Of a stretch of DNA of 64,000 nucleotides, positions 46,471 through 58,013 are shown piece by piece. Positions within the stretch are counted from its first letter, which is position 1. Every line of letters starts with the position of its first letter. The notes beneath the pieces were generated by a model. That model searched no databases. It worked only from the letters and a program-made list of their open reading frames with translations, and was not told where the DNA came from. Location of the stretch: the NCBI GenBank assembly GCA_918026815.1, contig CAKJVC010000201.1, positions 124,001-188,000 on the forward strand. Reading direction: 5' to 3'. Source of the DNA: Chalara sp. BL73 (lineage: Eukaryota; Ascomycota; Leotiomycetes; Helotiales). The position numbers were made by a program, and so were the translations under genes.

Positions 46471-47160
46471 GTCATGGCATTCAAGGTTCTTGTGTTTAGC
46501 CCATGGAAGGTAGCACTAAAATACACATATCATACGGTCATGCACAAATTTGGCTTACACTATTGAAATGAGGCATGTAGTGTCATTATAATTCTCTACC
46601 GCGCTGCAGAGTCGCTAATTTTACGTGAGAATGATGTGGTGAGACCGTTATACTCGCAGATTCAGATGTGCATATTTTCCAGTTAATTTGAACTCCATAC
46701 CATGCACTGGAATTCTCCATAAGACATGAGATCATGATCCAACCAGCTCAAGACCGACAGGCCCTGATGGTACCTTATTTGTTACCCGCTAGAATCCAGT
46801 CACAAGAATGCTCCAGAATATCTGGAAATTGTTGTACACGGTCCAGACGAAAGTGAAATCGTGAATAATTGAGAGCTCTTGGTGGTATTGATTTCCCGCT
46901 CGCCTAATTGGGCGACCATCTACTTGAAAAGTCGCGTTTTCCTCGAGCCTAACGTCTTTAACCACCAACCTTCACATAAGGATCAACCAGAAATTCTTAG
47001 GTTTCTAGTTAACCACAGATTCTGTCGGTTGCTAGTTCAAATCCGACCTGTCCACTCTCAAGTCGGGTAAGTACGAGTGACTATGAGTGGTGTTTAACAA
47101 AGGGCTAATTTCCTAGCACCCCACTGATCGTGCATCCTGACCTCGATGCTGCCGTTCAAC
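46471..47160. other. Intergenic region
   Basis: Between the two BTB paralogs. A segment near 47029-47052 resembles a tRNA B-box but lacks a cloverleaf. No gene recognised. Confidence 0.5.
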
Positions 47161-47919
47161 ATGGCGCCAGGGGCAGGCAGTCAACAAAAAGCTGTCACAA
47201 GTGGACAGAGGAAGCCATTGTACCAGTATGTAATCTTGAAACTTATCATTTAGCAAAGCACTGAAGGTGATAGGAAACTAGGTACCGAGATTGTCAACAT
47301 CGTTGTTGGCGAAGAGAAGAAGAAATTTGTCCTTCACAAGAACCTTATATGCGTCAGCTCGCCAGTCTTCGAACGAATGTTCAATGGAAGCTTCAAGGAA
47401 GGAAAGACACAAACTGCTAAGCTGCCTGACGATGATGTTGAGAGCTTTGCCTTGTTCCAAGGCTGGCTTTACAACGAGACAATCGAACACTCAAATATTA
47501 CAGAGGGCGACGGTAACTTCACTGGCCAGCTGGTGAAGCTCTTCTTGTTCGCCGAGAAATACGATATTGTGCGCCTCGAAGATAAGACCATGGACACTCT
47601 GCTTGCAGGAAAAAGCAACAATATCATCCCCAGCCTAACCTGGATCACTAAAGGTTATAAGAATACCCGGAAAGGATCAGTTCTGCGTTTATATCTCAGT
47701 AGAGCCTGGGTATGGGTAACCATGACCTCTGAAGAAGCTCCGGCGTGGAAGAATGAAGGTCTCGCTAAAGCCCTAGGCGGTGATGAAGACCTTTTGTTGG
47801 ATGTTGTTACTTTATTGAGAGGTAAATGGGCAACAAAGCCATTAGATCCAAGGAATGCTCCTCGTTGCGATTATCATCAGCACGGTAAGGATAAGAAGTG
47901 TTCATACCCTGCGCTCTAG
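47161..47919 (+). CDS. BTB/POZ domain protein
   Basis: Exon 1 47161-47225 and exon 2 47274-47919 with a 48-bp intron give 236 residues. I choose the acceptor at 47273 because it keeps frame and yields LYQKLGTEIVNIVVGEEKKK, the start of the BTB fold. Continuing blocks are FVLHKNLICVSSPVFERMFN, the exposed-dimer region typical of fungal BTB proteins, and GWLYNETIEHSN, then LVKLFLFAEKYDIVRLEDKT. BTB domains mediate dimerisation and often recruit Cullin-3 ubiquitin ligases; the specific role of these short fungal members is unknown. A C-terminal CDYHQHGKDKKC motif could bind metal and recurs in the dead paralog. The tandem arrangement indicates local duplication. Confidence 0.8.
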
Positions 47920-48243
47920 TGAGTTTCCGCAGGAGGAAGCTCAACCTGGTCGTATGATATGTTGGAGAAGTGCCATAGATAATTGGCTTATGCACACAAC
48001 TCTTATAGTGCAATTTGTAAAATTAGAAGCTAAGGACGACTTTCGCCAACAAAGGTTACTGTTGGTAGCTAATTGTATGTAACTATGATCACGTGGCAAG
48101 CACGTGAAACAGTGGGACCTAAAAATCCTACTAGTTCCGTAGCGTAGAACCTCATTAATCAATCAACGAATACCAGAACCACACCAGCAAGAACGTAGCC
48201 AATAGCTGCTACGTCTTTTACTACGCGGTAGGTATTCCGACAG
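47920..48243. other. Intergenic region
   Basis: 3-prime flank of the BTB gene; nothing else recognised. Confidence 0.5.
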
Positions 48244-48651
48244 TTACATATTGAGACATCGTATTGTTAATTCTTCTCTATACCATATTTTCCACATTCT
48301 ATTCCCTGTGCATCCCTTTTCCACTTCTTCTGAGATATAATTGGAAGCCAGCAAAACTACTATATTGCTAACCAGCTCCCGAATATTTTCTACTTGACGG
48401 TAAATATGTCTCTCTGCGTCAGCCCCGTTGGCGGAATGGGCAGCGCTCCGAAACCTGAGGCTTATAGTGTTCATGAACAGTATAATGATGAATACCGCAG
48501 TGAAATATATATATATAAAAGCCCACAATTTCAAATTCCAAAACCGATATTGAGTGTATGGTAAACTGTAGGAACTTGGTCGGCATTGACTACGTCTTAG
48601 TTTCCGTCTCGGAGAGCTAAAATGCTTAACGACAGACGACCACGGGAACAT
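48244..48651 (-). CDS. Possible small single-pass membrane protein
   Basis: Open frame of 135 codons from ATG 48651. A basic N-terminus (SSPRRKLRRSQCRPSS) precedes a convincing transmembrane helix (LWAFIYIYFTAVFIIILFMN) and then an amphipathic helical part (ERHIYRQVENIRELVSNIVV). I recognise no family. Codon use is A/T-ending like the flanks, so a chance frame cannot be excluded, but the layout is protein-like. Confidence 0.3.
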   Translation of the reverse strand: MFPWSSVVKHFSSPRRKLRRSQCRPSSYSLPYTQYRFWNLKLWAFIYIYFTAVFIIILFMNTISLRFRSAAHSANGADAERHIYRQVENIRELVSNIVVLLASNYISEEVEKGCTGNRMWKIWYREELTIRCLNM

Positions 48652-49727
48652 AAAATAAAAGCCACATAAGTTTTATCCTGGTTCGTCCCGAATCAACACT
48701 GATGCAGTCTATCTCTCATAACGCTTATCATTCTACAGCATACGCCTTGTTGAAAGCCTTCTCCTCGGTGTCCCAATGAAGCTTAGCACAAGATTAAGCG
48801 ATGACGCCCCTTTTCTGAACTGGAACTCAAAACGAGAGAATTTGAGTGCTGGCTCTTGTCATCTAGATGGGATTAACAAAAAATCTCGCGGTACCTGATC
48901 ATGGCCGTAAGGGCAAGATAGTCTGGAGTTTGAGTTGGGGTTGAGCCCTTAGATAGTTAATCAGGTGATCAGCGATGTAGATGCTCCAACGAACGGTATG
49001 TTCATGCTTGGATCTTTCACAGGTTATTTCGAGAACTACGAATCTGCAATGGGGTTTACTGCTAATAAAATGGGAGATTAGCCTTTAAAAATTATTTTCG
49101 GTAGACGTCTGAAGATGCTGCGATCATGTGCACAAGCTCGCCTTCTCTTTACCCTTATAGCCTCCTGTCCCTGATTCATAGGGAGCCACCAGAAACACAA
49201 CTGGAAGGCGCAATAAGGACTACATAAAGGAGGTGTGGGAACGCTTTTAAGGACGAGAATGCAACGCTGCTTATAAACCTTCTGCAGGCGGCCCATCACT
49301 CAGCCCTCACTAGCAGTCAGCCGCACTTGGGTCTCAAACATGGCCAACCCCGCATCCAAGCCATACAATTTTCACCATTCTTGACATTTCACTTCTGATT
49401 ATTTATGTATATGAGATTTCTGCACATGTCAGCCTTTCATGCTGATTAAACAACTTCGTGATGTGGTAAACGACCTTCGCGACAGGCTAGTGCCGGCGAC
49501 GGTTAGGAAAATATAGCATAGGCTTATATCTATTATCGGCGTTTAAAGTTAAGGTTCGCCATGCAGTTTGAATGAGGCTCTTCCCTCGGGAAGGATATCT
49601 TGCTGTCGTGATGCTTTGCCCCTCCTCCGCAGTTCCGTGGCCTTTTGCTTTTTCGGAGCGCTAGATTTATGTTCTGGAAGCTAGCCCGAACAGCTGGATT
49701 TAGTATAAGGCTGCAGACCACCCAACC
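48652..49727. other. Intergenic region
   Basis: About 1.1 kb with no supported exon; contains the promoter of the HET gene. Confidence 0.5.
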
Positions 49728-52152
49728 ATGAACTTTCCTGGAAGTCCTCGCAAAATTCCCTTGGTAGTTGTGTGGTATGGAGAGACAACGACGGGTTTAT
49801 TTTTCGGATAGCGTACCGCCTCTGCCATATTTACCAAAAGTTTGTACCTCTACATATTACCACCTTCGAGACGAGCACTGACATCAGGTCGTGTAGGCGC
49901 AGAAGCAACTGTTCGCTCGACCAGCCATTCCAACCCCAGATCGCCAGTCCCCTGCCGCCATTACCACCTCCTCCACTTCCCTATCAAGGAATGGAGGATA
50001 TGAAGAGATTCTTTACCATCCTCTAGACCATGGAAAATTGGAATTCAGGCTTTTGGTTCTCGAACCAGGCTTTGGGAATGCAAGACTCAAATGCAGGATC
50101 ATACCGGCGACCCTGCGAGCACCGCCTGTCTACACAGCCTTATCGTATGCTTGGGAAGCCAAAGTACTCCACCCTACATCTTCACAAAAGGATGTGATTC
50201 TGCAGCCAGGGGAAATAGAGATTGACATAAATGGAAACGCAGTAAGGATTGGATCAAATCTTGGGGAGGCTATGAGACATCTGCGAGACAGGTATCATCC
50301 GCAAACTCTGTGGATTGATGCAGTTTGCATCGACCAAAATAGCACTGTTGAGAAGAACCATCAAGTAGGTAAGTGTCAATTTCTCGGAGCGAAAGCCGTT
50401 ATCTTAGATGTTTCTTGAGCCGATTAACTCTCGAGATATTCATGTGCTCCATGAACACAATGTCTTATGAGTAATTCGCTCCTGGAATAGCTTCACACTC
50501 TGGAAACATTCTCTGATAGGCAACTAACACGGGAATTCTTATATATAGAGCTTATGAGACGACTTTATCGTCATGCAAGCCATGTCGTTGCATGGCTAGG
50601 ACCGGATTTTCACCAAAGCTCAAGATTTTTGGACCTCATTCTACAACTCAGTTCATCCTTAGACCAGCGAGAACGGGTCGGCTTAATCTGGAACGCTTTG
50701 CATGACAACTCCTTCGACTTTCAAAGTGCATTCAAGAGCTTTTTCAGGCGCACATATTGGTATAGAACGTGGATCATTCAAGAAATTTTTTCCGCTGGGA
50801 GAATATATATCCAGTGCGGAACCCGTAAGATTACCTGGAGCGACTTAGTAAGCTTTTATAAATTTTTAACGGAAGAATGTTGTGGCATTGGGTATGCCTC
50901 GAACGTTCAGCATGTGGACTACCTTTCCGAGAGTAGTAGAACTTACATGAGTCATGAGTTGAAAAAGTATGTCTCTTATGCCCACAGATTCCGCGATATC
51001 AGCACCCTACGGAGCTCTAAGACCAAATCCAACCACGATAAGACTCGACGAAGGTTGGATAGATTATTGTTTGATAACTGGGACGCCATGGCTAGTGATC
51101 CGAAGGACAAAGTGTTTGCGATATTCAGGATGGCATCTGATTCGAAGTTATACAACATTTCTCTCGACTATGACCTCACGGTGAGAGAAGTTTACGTCAA
51201 TGTTGTACAGAATTTCGTAAGGATATACCGTAACTTGTCAATCATTCTTCCCAAAAGACCTCAGCATCTGGAGTTTCACTTGCCTAGCTGGTGTCCTGAT
51301 TTGAGTTCGACTGCGCCTGCTTTCGATCGGGTAGAATCGAGTCCGCCGTACCCTTTTGAGGTCTCAGAGAATGCCAGAAAATACTGTGCTGCGGGTCCTG
51401 GATCAGAAGCCAGGGTCCGGTTCTCGGGACAAAGTATGTATGCATATGGTTGGAGGGCTGACCGTATCCGGAGTATCTCTACAAACGCAGATCCTCCATA
51501 TTTTGAGGAGGGAGAAGAGGAAGAAGATTTGTCCTTTTTCAGTTGTCTCTGCTTCGGCCAGAGTGAGCGCCGCGTCTCCTCACACAAAATCACTCAATTC
51601 GATATTTGGTACGCGATGCATCGACGGGATATTCTCCGCTCATTCAAACTTCGACAACGCCATGGGAGCAAGGAGACTTTCTCGGAGTATACTCATCGGA
51701 AGCATCATGAGTTTTGGCATATACTTATACGCGCAACCACTCTTTTGGCGGATGATTCCGCTTATGACACAAGGCAGTTTAGGCGCTGGAGAGAGAATCG
51801 CGACGTTGGCTACGAAAACACGGCAACTTATCCTTATCCTTCCATGGACGAAATGATGACTCCAGTCTTACGACGCATCGTGATGGGTTTGGGAGGAATC
51901 AAGATCAACGAAAGATATTCTTGCTTCTTTCTCACGCAAGACGGCCATATGGGGCTTGGACCAAGAGATATGCAGAGTAATGATGTGGTGTGTATTCTAC
52001 AGGGTTGTGGCCTTCCTCTCATTTTGAGATGGAATGGCTTATACTTCCGTCTCATTGGCCCTGCATACGTGGTAGGATTCATGCACGGATGGTTTATAAC
52101 AAGCTACCAAACAAAGTATGGCCCACGAGAGGAAGAGTTCGAAATCTGTTGA
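49728..52152 (+). CDS. Heterokaryon incompatibility (HET) domain protein
   Basis: HET proteins trigger cell death or restriction when genetically different hyphae fuse. Exons: 49728-49763 (MNFPGSPRKIPL), 49897-50368 and 50549-52152, introns 133 and 180 bp, giving 703 residues. The HET domain spans about residues 45-260: YHPLDHGKLEFRLLVLEPG, VYTALSYAWEA, LWIDAVCIDQNSTVEKNHQV joined to ELMRRLYRHASHVVAWLGPD, and FFRRTYWYRTWIIQEIF. The C-terminal half is variable and ends with the common terminal block GLGPRDMQSNDVVCILQGCG, then YVVGFMHGW. The first exon is inferred: the frame is open from 49897 but has no ATG, and ATG 49728 with GTAGTT donor gives a phase-0 join. No lesions seen. Confidence 0.87.
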
Positions 52153-53231
52153 TCTTACAAGATGTCTGGGAGACGCCTCCAGGCTTTGAGAGCGTCGATC
52201 CGCTAATACGCGGCAGGGTAGGAAGCGCACTGTTTTCATTGTTCATGCCAACAATGAGCTGCTAGACATATTGTCTCCTACTCTCACAGGATTTGGCATC
52301 TATAATGTCTAATGTTATGTAGGTGTACATCAACATGGGTATTCTATTGCTAATGAGACTTGGTTAGAAGATGAGCTACTCAAACGATCTAATGTCTATA
52401 TCAGCGAGTCCCCACAACATATGATGAAAAGAGGCTGACTCGGGGGGTGTGAGGCACTTCCCCTAGCTAGGCAGAACGCCATGCAGGCAAAAAGTGGCTG
52501 CTGGGTAATTGAATGCAATAGAATGCAACTGAACAAATCGAATGTACGGAACATGAACAGTGCTCCACAAGAATTCAGTTCATGCACGAGGAAACACGTT
52601 GCCAAGACCCTAGCTCACGGCAGTTGTTGAAGAAGCGCACGGGAACTAAATATTCTCCGAATAGGAAGAGCTAAGTAGTTCGGCGCATGGAAGGTTCGGA
52701 CTTGGTCTCGTACTACGAGAAGCGAATCAAATACACATTTGACAATACACGGACAAGTACAGGGAGAAATGAATGTATACTTAACAATGTGCCTGTGCTC
52801 ACGAGTTAATGATTTGGCCAAATTGAGATAAGATCCCTTTTTATTCGTAACAAAGTAAAGAAAGGAGAGCGAAGCTCGAGCTATCATAATAAGTACAGAG
52901 TTGTTGTGAAATAAGCCGTGCTCATAAGCGGTGTAGAAAAAAGGAAACATTCTTGAAGGCGGCGAATTTTTAGGGGTAATGCTCTCAACCGCTCTTATCC
53001 TCATCAAGCTGCAAAGCAAACTCCTCGAAAGCGTCCCGTATTGTGTATAAATTGCTCAACTATTCCAGCCTCTCAGAAGCCAAAATGCTGTGTCCTCCCA
53101 CCTCCCCGTTTTTCTCTCGCGGTATTAAGGATCAATAATTAAAGAGACAAGAATCGAAAGTAGGTAGAATGTGGGTCGTCTTGATACCGTCGTGGAAGAA
53201 AGGATAACTCCGATACGCCGCGCTGAATGGC
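52153..53231. other. Intergenic region between HET and septin genes
   Basis: Convergent 3-prime flanks; about 1.1 kb with no supported gene. Confidence 0.5.
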
Positions 53232-54817
53232 TTAGCGAAGAGAGAATCCCTTTCGTCCCTTCTTCTCCTCTATTGGCCTTCCACTCTCGATTCTCGACTT
53301 CTTCTCTTCTAACTCCATGCGCTGGCGTTCGAGTTGCTCTTTCATCTCGCGGTGACGGGCGTACAGCTCCTCCTCGCTCTGCTTCAACTTGCTCTCCTTC
53401 TCGGCAACCTTCTGTTGGAAAACCATCTTCATCTCGGCTTCCATCTTTGCAAGCTTTTGCTCGTGAAGTGTGCGCTCCTCTTCCTGCTTGACAGCCGGGT
53501 TGACCTCCTTGAAAACGCTGGGATCTTGTGCAACGCCCATGCCAGTGAGCTTCTCTGATCTGTAGTTTTCATAGAGTGCATTGTTGGTGTGCTCCTTAAG
53601 CTCCTCCATGTGAGTTCGAATCAACATTTGGCGCAACTTGACGAAATCGCAGTGTTCCTCATTGTCAACTTCGATGAGACCCCATGGATAGCGACGTCCA
53701 CGGACCTTTCGTCCATCTGCACCAGTGACTTCTGAGTTTGCACCAACAACCGCGAAGGGAACCTTAGACATGATCTCGTTATTCTCCGCGATCGTCTCAT
53801 CATCATCGAGCTCATAGCGAGGCCCCTCAAAGATCTGAATGGAATGGTGCTTGATATCAGCCAAAATCTATGGCATATTAGTACTCTCTACAGAAATTGG
53901 TCTAATATGGGTCTTACTCTGGCCTTGAAAGCGAGAATCTCCTCATCAGTCATGGTGTCAGCCTTTGCGATGACTGGGATCAGATTGACCTTGGTATGGA
54001 GTCTGCGCATAACCTCAATATCCAAAGGTTTCAGGGCATGTCCAGTAGGCTGAATAAAGTAGACACACGCATGTACTCTGTTATCAACGATGTTCATCCG
54101 GTTGACCTTGTTCTCAGCATCTAAATAAGCATCAAAGCGTTGTTCGATATTGTCAACGATTGGTCGCCATGATTCATCGTTGTTAACAAAATCACCAAAA
54201 CCAGGGGTATCAACAACTGTTAGACGTAATCGAACACCATTCTCCTCAATATCAGCACTAATGGATTGTATAGAAACGGTCTTTGGGATGATTTCTGCGC
54301 TGGGAGCTTTGCGCTCCCGAGGTGGATAAAGTGATGTGTTGAAAAGCGTGTTGACTAGAGTCGATTTTCCAAGTCCGGATTCACCTGGTACCTGTGTCAG
54401 CATTGTGTCAAATTTTGTGTCACAACTTTCACCTACCAACCACCATGACATTGAAGTTGAATCCTTTTCGGACACTTTTGCGATGCCATTGATTTGGCAG
54501 ATTTGCGAATCCAACATATCCTGTCAACTTTCGCCTGACAATGTTTCGCATGTCGCTAGCTTGTTGGGCAGCAAGCTTGGGGTCGCTCGAGCTCACACTT
54601 TGTGGGACTTCTTGTGAAGGCGACACAGCTTTGCCATTCGGAACAGCCGCGGGTGAGCGACTTGGTGCCGCTGGAGGAACGCCATTTGCAGCTGCAAAAT
54701 TGAGTTAGCCGTTAAGACCTTTAAAGCTGCCCCATAATTAAAGGTGTGTATGTGTTGGCCATGTCTCCAGATGCGTTGAGGTTTTCAGTGTCTCGCAATT
54801 AAGCGTTTACCTGGCAT
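53232..54817 (-). CDS. aspB: Septin, AspB/Cdc3 group
   Basis: Septins are GTP-binding proteins that form filaments at septa, hyphal tips and branch points. Four coding exons on the minus strand, 54817-54811, 54691-54437, 54384-53918 and 53867-53232, give 454 residues. The first coding exon is only 7 nt (ATGCCAG). Protein marks: the polybasic membrane-binding part ([30 protein letters not shown]), P-loop GESGLGKST from residue 88, G3 [10 protein letters not shown]4 AKAD, the septin-unique element from [20 protein letters not shown], and a long C-terminal coiled coil ([20 protein letters not shown]) ending [11 protein letters not shown]. These match the Aspergillus AspB / yeast Cdc3 group. An upstream exon with its own ATG (54937) may be spliced to the start exon. 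Confidence 0.94.
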
Positions 54818-55806
54818 TCTGTGTAGACGTTGGCGATCAATCTGATCGATGGATAATATCCAAGTAGCATGTACTCTTTATGCATTTTTTGATCTGCTCT
54901 CGTGCTTGTGGTGCGAAGAGAGATAGTGCTTACCCATTGTTTCGTTTATGGTAGATGAAGATGGAAAGAAGGTGTTGAAGTCTGCGAAATAGAGTGTGTT
55001 AGCCTGTAGAGTAGAATTGCAGTGTTGATAGCTATCAAAGGCATTGAGAAGCCATATGCAAAGGAGATCGGCTGACTTCGTGTTGTTGAGCTGGTAGTGT
55101 TGGCAGATGCATGAATACGATCAAGATGGTACGTACCTAATATTTGTCCCTAGTCCGACAATTTTCGCGTTCGAGCGCTGTGTCGTGAATAAGAAGAGAT
55201 TATGCGGTCGGTAAGGAGAAATATTCTGATGGCAGGCGCGACAAAATTAGTTGTGGTATTCTTGTGTGGTGAGAGAGAGACAAAAAATTGGAAAGGTGAG
55301 AGTGCATTTTGGCCAGCAGAAAGGGGGTATTGACAGGGATCAACAAGCTATAAAATTAAAATCGCCCGCGAATGAGTGTGTGACAAGAAGAGGGGAGCAA
55401 TAAGAGGGAGAGCAAGACATACCGGGTGATCTAGGACATCCACAATGAAACGATTGAAGTTCGGATGACTGGCAAGGCACAAGGAATTCCACGTCGCACC
55501 GCTGTTGTGGATGATATTCTCTTGCTGTACGACTTGAAGTCTCAAGTTCTCTCCGCACCCAAGACCAAGGCCATCTGAATTGGGCGATTAGGGGCAACTC
55601 CTTGGTGCTAACCGGAAGTGGCAAAGAGTCATTTTGGACTCCACATTGCCAAGCCCTCTAGCAAAGATGGATCATGATTGGTCACCTCAATCACAACCCA
55701 CACTTACCCAAAGATAATAATATATAGTATCACTAACTCTGGAGTTGATATATATCTATGAGGCAGCCTTTGATTGATTCAATTTGACCATCACAAACGT
55801 CAGCAA
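54818..55806. other. Septin 5-prime region and divergent promoter
   Basis: Probably contains the septin 5-prime UTR with an intron of about 115 bp (GTAAGC at 54933 to CACAG at 54819) and an upstream ATG at 54937. The remainder is the divergent promoter shared with the 2EXR gene. No other exon is supported. Confidence 0.5.
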
Positions 55807-56942
55807 ATGGAGGAGGACCATCTCATCATGCGTTCTGACAAAACCCCTCCTAACCAGTCTCCTCCGCTACCACCGCCTGACCACGAATCTGCAAACATCG
55901 CCATCGATGGTGAGGAGAGTGAGGAGAGACGTCAGCCATATTCTTTCAATCAAAAAATTCCATATCTCGAGACATTTGTCAGATTCACAGATCTTCCTAC
56001 GGAATTGCGACAAATTATTTGGCGTCTTACTCTTCAGCCACGAACAATCGAAATACTCTTCAGCAATGATCATGGTTTCTATACAAAAGTCAAGACCCCA
56101 GTTGCCTTGAAAACCTGCCAGGATTCTAGAAATTCCGTATGTAGTTATTTTGATATCTTCCGAGAAAGTATATATATCTTCTGGTTATCGTGTGCTTTAT
56201 GTTTTCCCCCACCAAACACACATAATAGCAAGCTAATCTAACCTTGATAGGTTTCTAGCTTGTATCATTTATGCTTTGGAAGCGTAATACATGATCCCAA
56301 GATCACCTTCAATTTCGCATTAGATACTCTTTTCTTCAATGAAGCCATGCATGACTTGGTCTACAGTTTTTTATGTGGGATGACAGACTGTGAAGCAAAA
56401 AGCATCGAGTCTATCGCGATAGAGAAGGACATTGACGACTGGCCACTTTGGAATGAAAGAGCATCTACCGACTCTGTCATTGATATACTTCGGAGGGCAA
56501 TTCCTCGTATGCCTGCAATAAAGCAATTGCTCGTGGTTCACGTAATGGACGAGATGTGGCATGACCAGTAAGATATTCCTAACTTTATATTATTTGCCAA
56601 TTGTGATGAACAGCTTTGACTCGGGCTCCTTCAGTGGCTGGCCACACGGCTCTGGACCAACAGAGTTATATGATGAATTTCAAGTTGAATGGCAGAAGAT
56701 TGTACATGAGATTCATATTGATGACGAAGACTGTGCGTATTGCCGCCTTGGAAATTAAGATAGTCTTCTAACTTTGTTGCATATTAGCCATGTCGCAATG
56801 CATAAAGCCTCTTAAGCTAGAGGACTCCATCAAAAAGATTGCTGTGCCAAAGATTGAGATGGTATGGGGTTGGAGACCTACCAAGCTCGATGATGAGATG
56901 ATTCGCCGTATCCATCGCCTGAATGATAATTGGCATGACTGA
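55807..56942 (+). CDS. 2EXR domain protein
   Basis: Four exons, 55807-56136, 56251-56567, 56614-56732 and 56788-56942, give 306 residues with all introns GT-AG. The N-terminus is Pro/Glu-rich and disordered. The fungal 2EXR motif follows: FVRFTDLPTELRQIIWRLTL and then QPRTIEI, ALKTCQDSRNSV and YHLCFGSVIHDPKITFN, which continues across the first intron. 2EXR proteins form large, variable families in Leotiomycetes and Sordariomycetes; their function is unknown. The last intron (GTGCGT...ATTAG) is supported because exon 4 (SMSQCIKPLKLEDS, WGWRPTKLDDEM) is in frame; without it the protein would end at 56758. It lies about 1 kb from the septin start and is divergent from it. Confidence 0.75.
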
Positions 56943-57470
56943 ACATCTAAATAAAGGTGGCCGAGAGAACTACCTTGATGTTTTTGCAAACATCATGATT
57001 TCGAACTTTATCATTGAGAGCACTTGCGGACACGATGTAATATCAACTAAAAATATTGACTTGCTGTAGACTTTTATAGCTCTGAATGATAGTGGCCAAC
57101 AACCAGAGCTTATGCCCTTAGCGCTATGATTGTGTGATAGACTTTTCCAAGACATGAGTCAAACCACTCAAGGAACAGCGGAAACAAAAGCCTTCCTGCG
57201 CACCACTCACATTTTAGTGCAGAGGGATTCGAGCCAATAGTATGTTGATCAAAGCTATTCTGAGGCGGAAGCAAGGTTAGCAAGTTTGCAATATACACTT
57301 CTTTAGGAGGTTCCACTTTGGCAGTTAAGCTGCTCCGTTCCACACCTAGCAACTTACTAGGTTAAGACCAATTTCTAGTTCATATCAAAATATTTTACCT
57401 ATAAATTCCCTCAGTCTCCCCTATTCAATCGGAAGTCTGTCACCGCTAAAGCTCGATTCAAAGAAAATGC
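56943..57470. other. Intergenic region
   Basis: Short gap between the 2EXR gene and the coiled-coil orphan; nothing recognised. Confidence 0.5.
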
Positions 57471-58013
57471 ATGGAAAGCACTCATCAAACCACAATCACG
57501 AGACACACTCAAGGCGCAATCAAAACACGAGCAAACATGGAATCAATCAAGGCAGCTTTTCGCAGAATCATGCGAAAGTTTAGAAAGAAAATAGTAGCAC
57601 CACCTCAGAAATATGCGGTAGGTTTTTCACCCAGCTCTCTGGCGTTTTCCGAACTTCATTACTAACGCCTTTTATAGCCCGTCTCCAGAAAGCCCTGCGA
57701 TGTCGGCGTGCGCCGCGACGGAATCAGGAGCAACATCGCTGACCTACAAGGCAAAAGAGATAAACTCGTCGCCGCGCACTTCAGCTCTCGTTTCTCAAAA
57801 GAGCAGCGGGTAGAGGAGGCTAGAGATATTAGGGAAGCGCGGAATGCTTTCAATGAAAAGATGAATAGAGCGCGACTTGAAAGGTTGGAGTCGTTGTGCA
57901 CGAAAAAGGGCCAAAGGAAGGCGGAGGAGCGGTGCATGGAGAATCGGATTAGGATGGTGGAGGGTCAAATTCAGACGTTGAGGTGGGAATTGGATAGCTT
58001 GTTGAGACTTTGA
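57471..58013 (+). CDS. Small basic coiled-coil orphan
   Basis: Exons 57471-57617 and 57678-58013 with a 60-bp intron (GTAGGT...TTATAG, branch ACTAAC) give 160 residues. The N-terminal part is basic (MESIKAAFRRIMRKFRKKIV, amphipathic). The rest is a charged coiled coil: RSNIADLQGKRDKLVAAHFS, EEARDIREARNAFNEKMNRA and EGQIQTLRWELDSLLRL. Exon 2 is GC-rich relative to its flanks, supporting coding. No family recognised; the second in-frame Met at 57537 is an alternative start. No signal peptide or membrane segment. Confidence 0.6.

Noticed and set aside
47029..47052. tRNA B-box-like string (GTTCAAATCC context)
   Set aside because: No A box at the right distance and no cloverleaf or acceptor stem could be drawn.
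55340..55624. 94-codon minus-strand frame upstream of septin
   Set aside because: Starts with a non-ATG codon, Cys/Ser-rich without motif, and lies in septin leader/promoter sequence.
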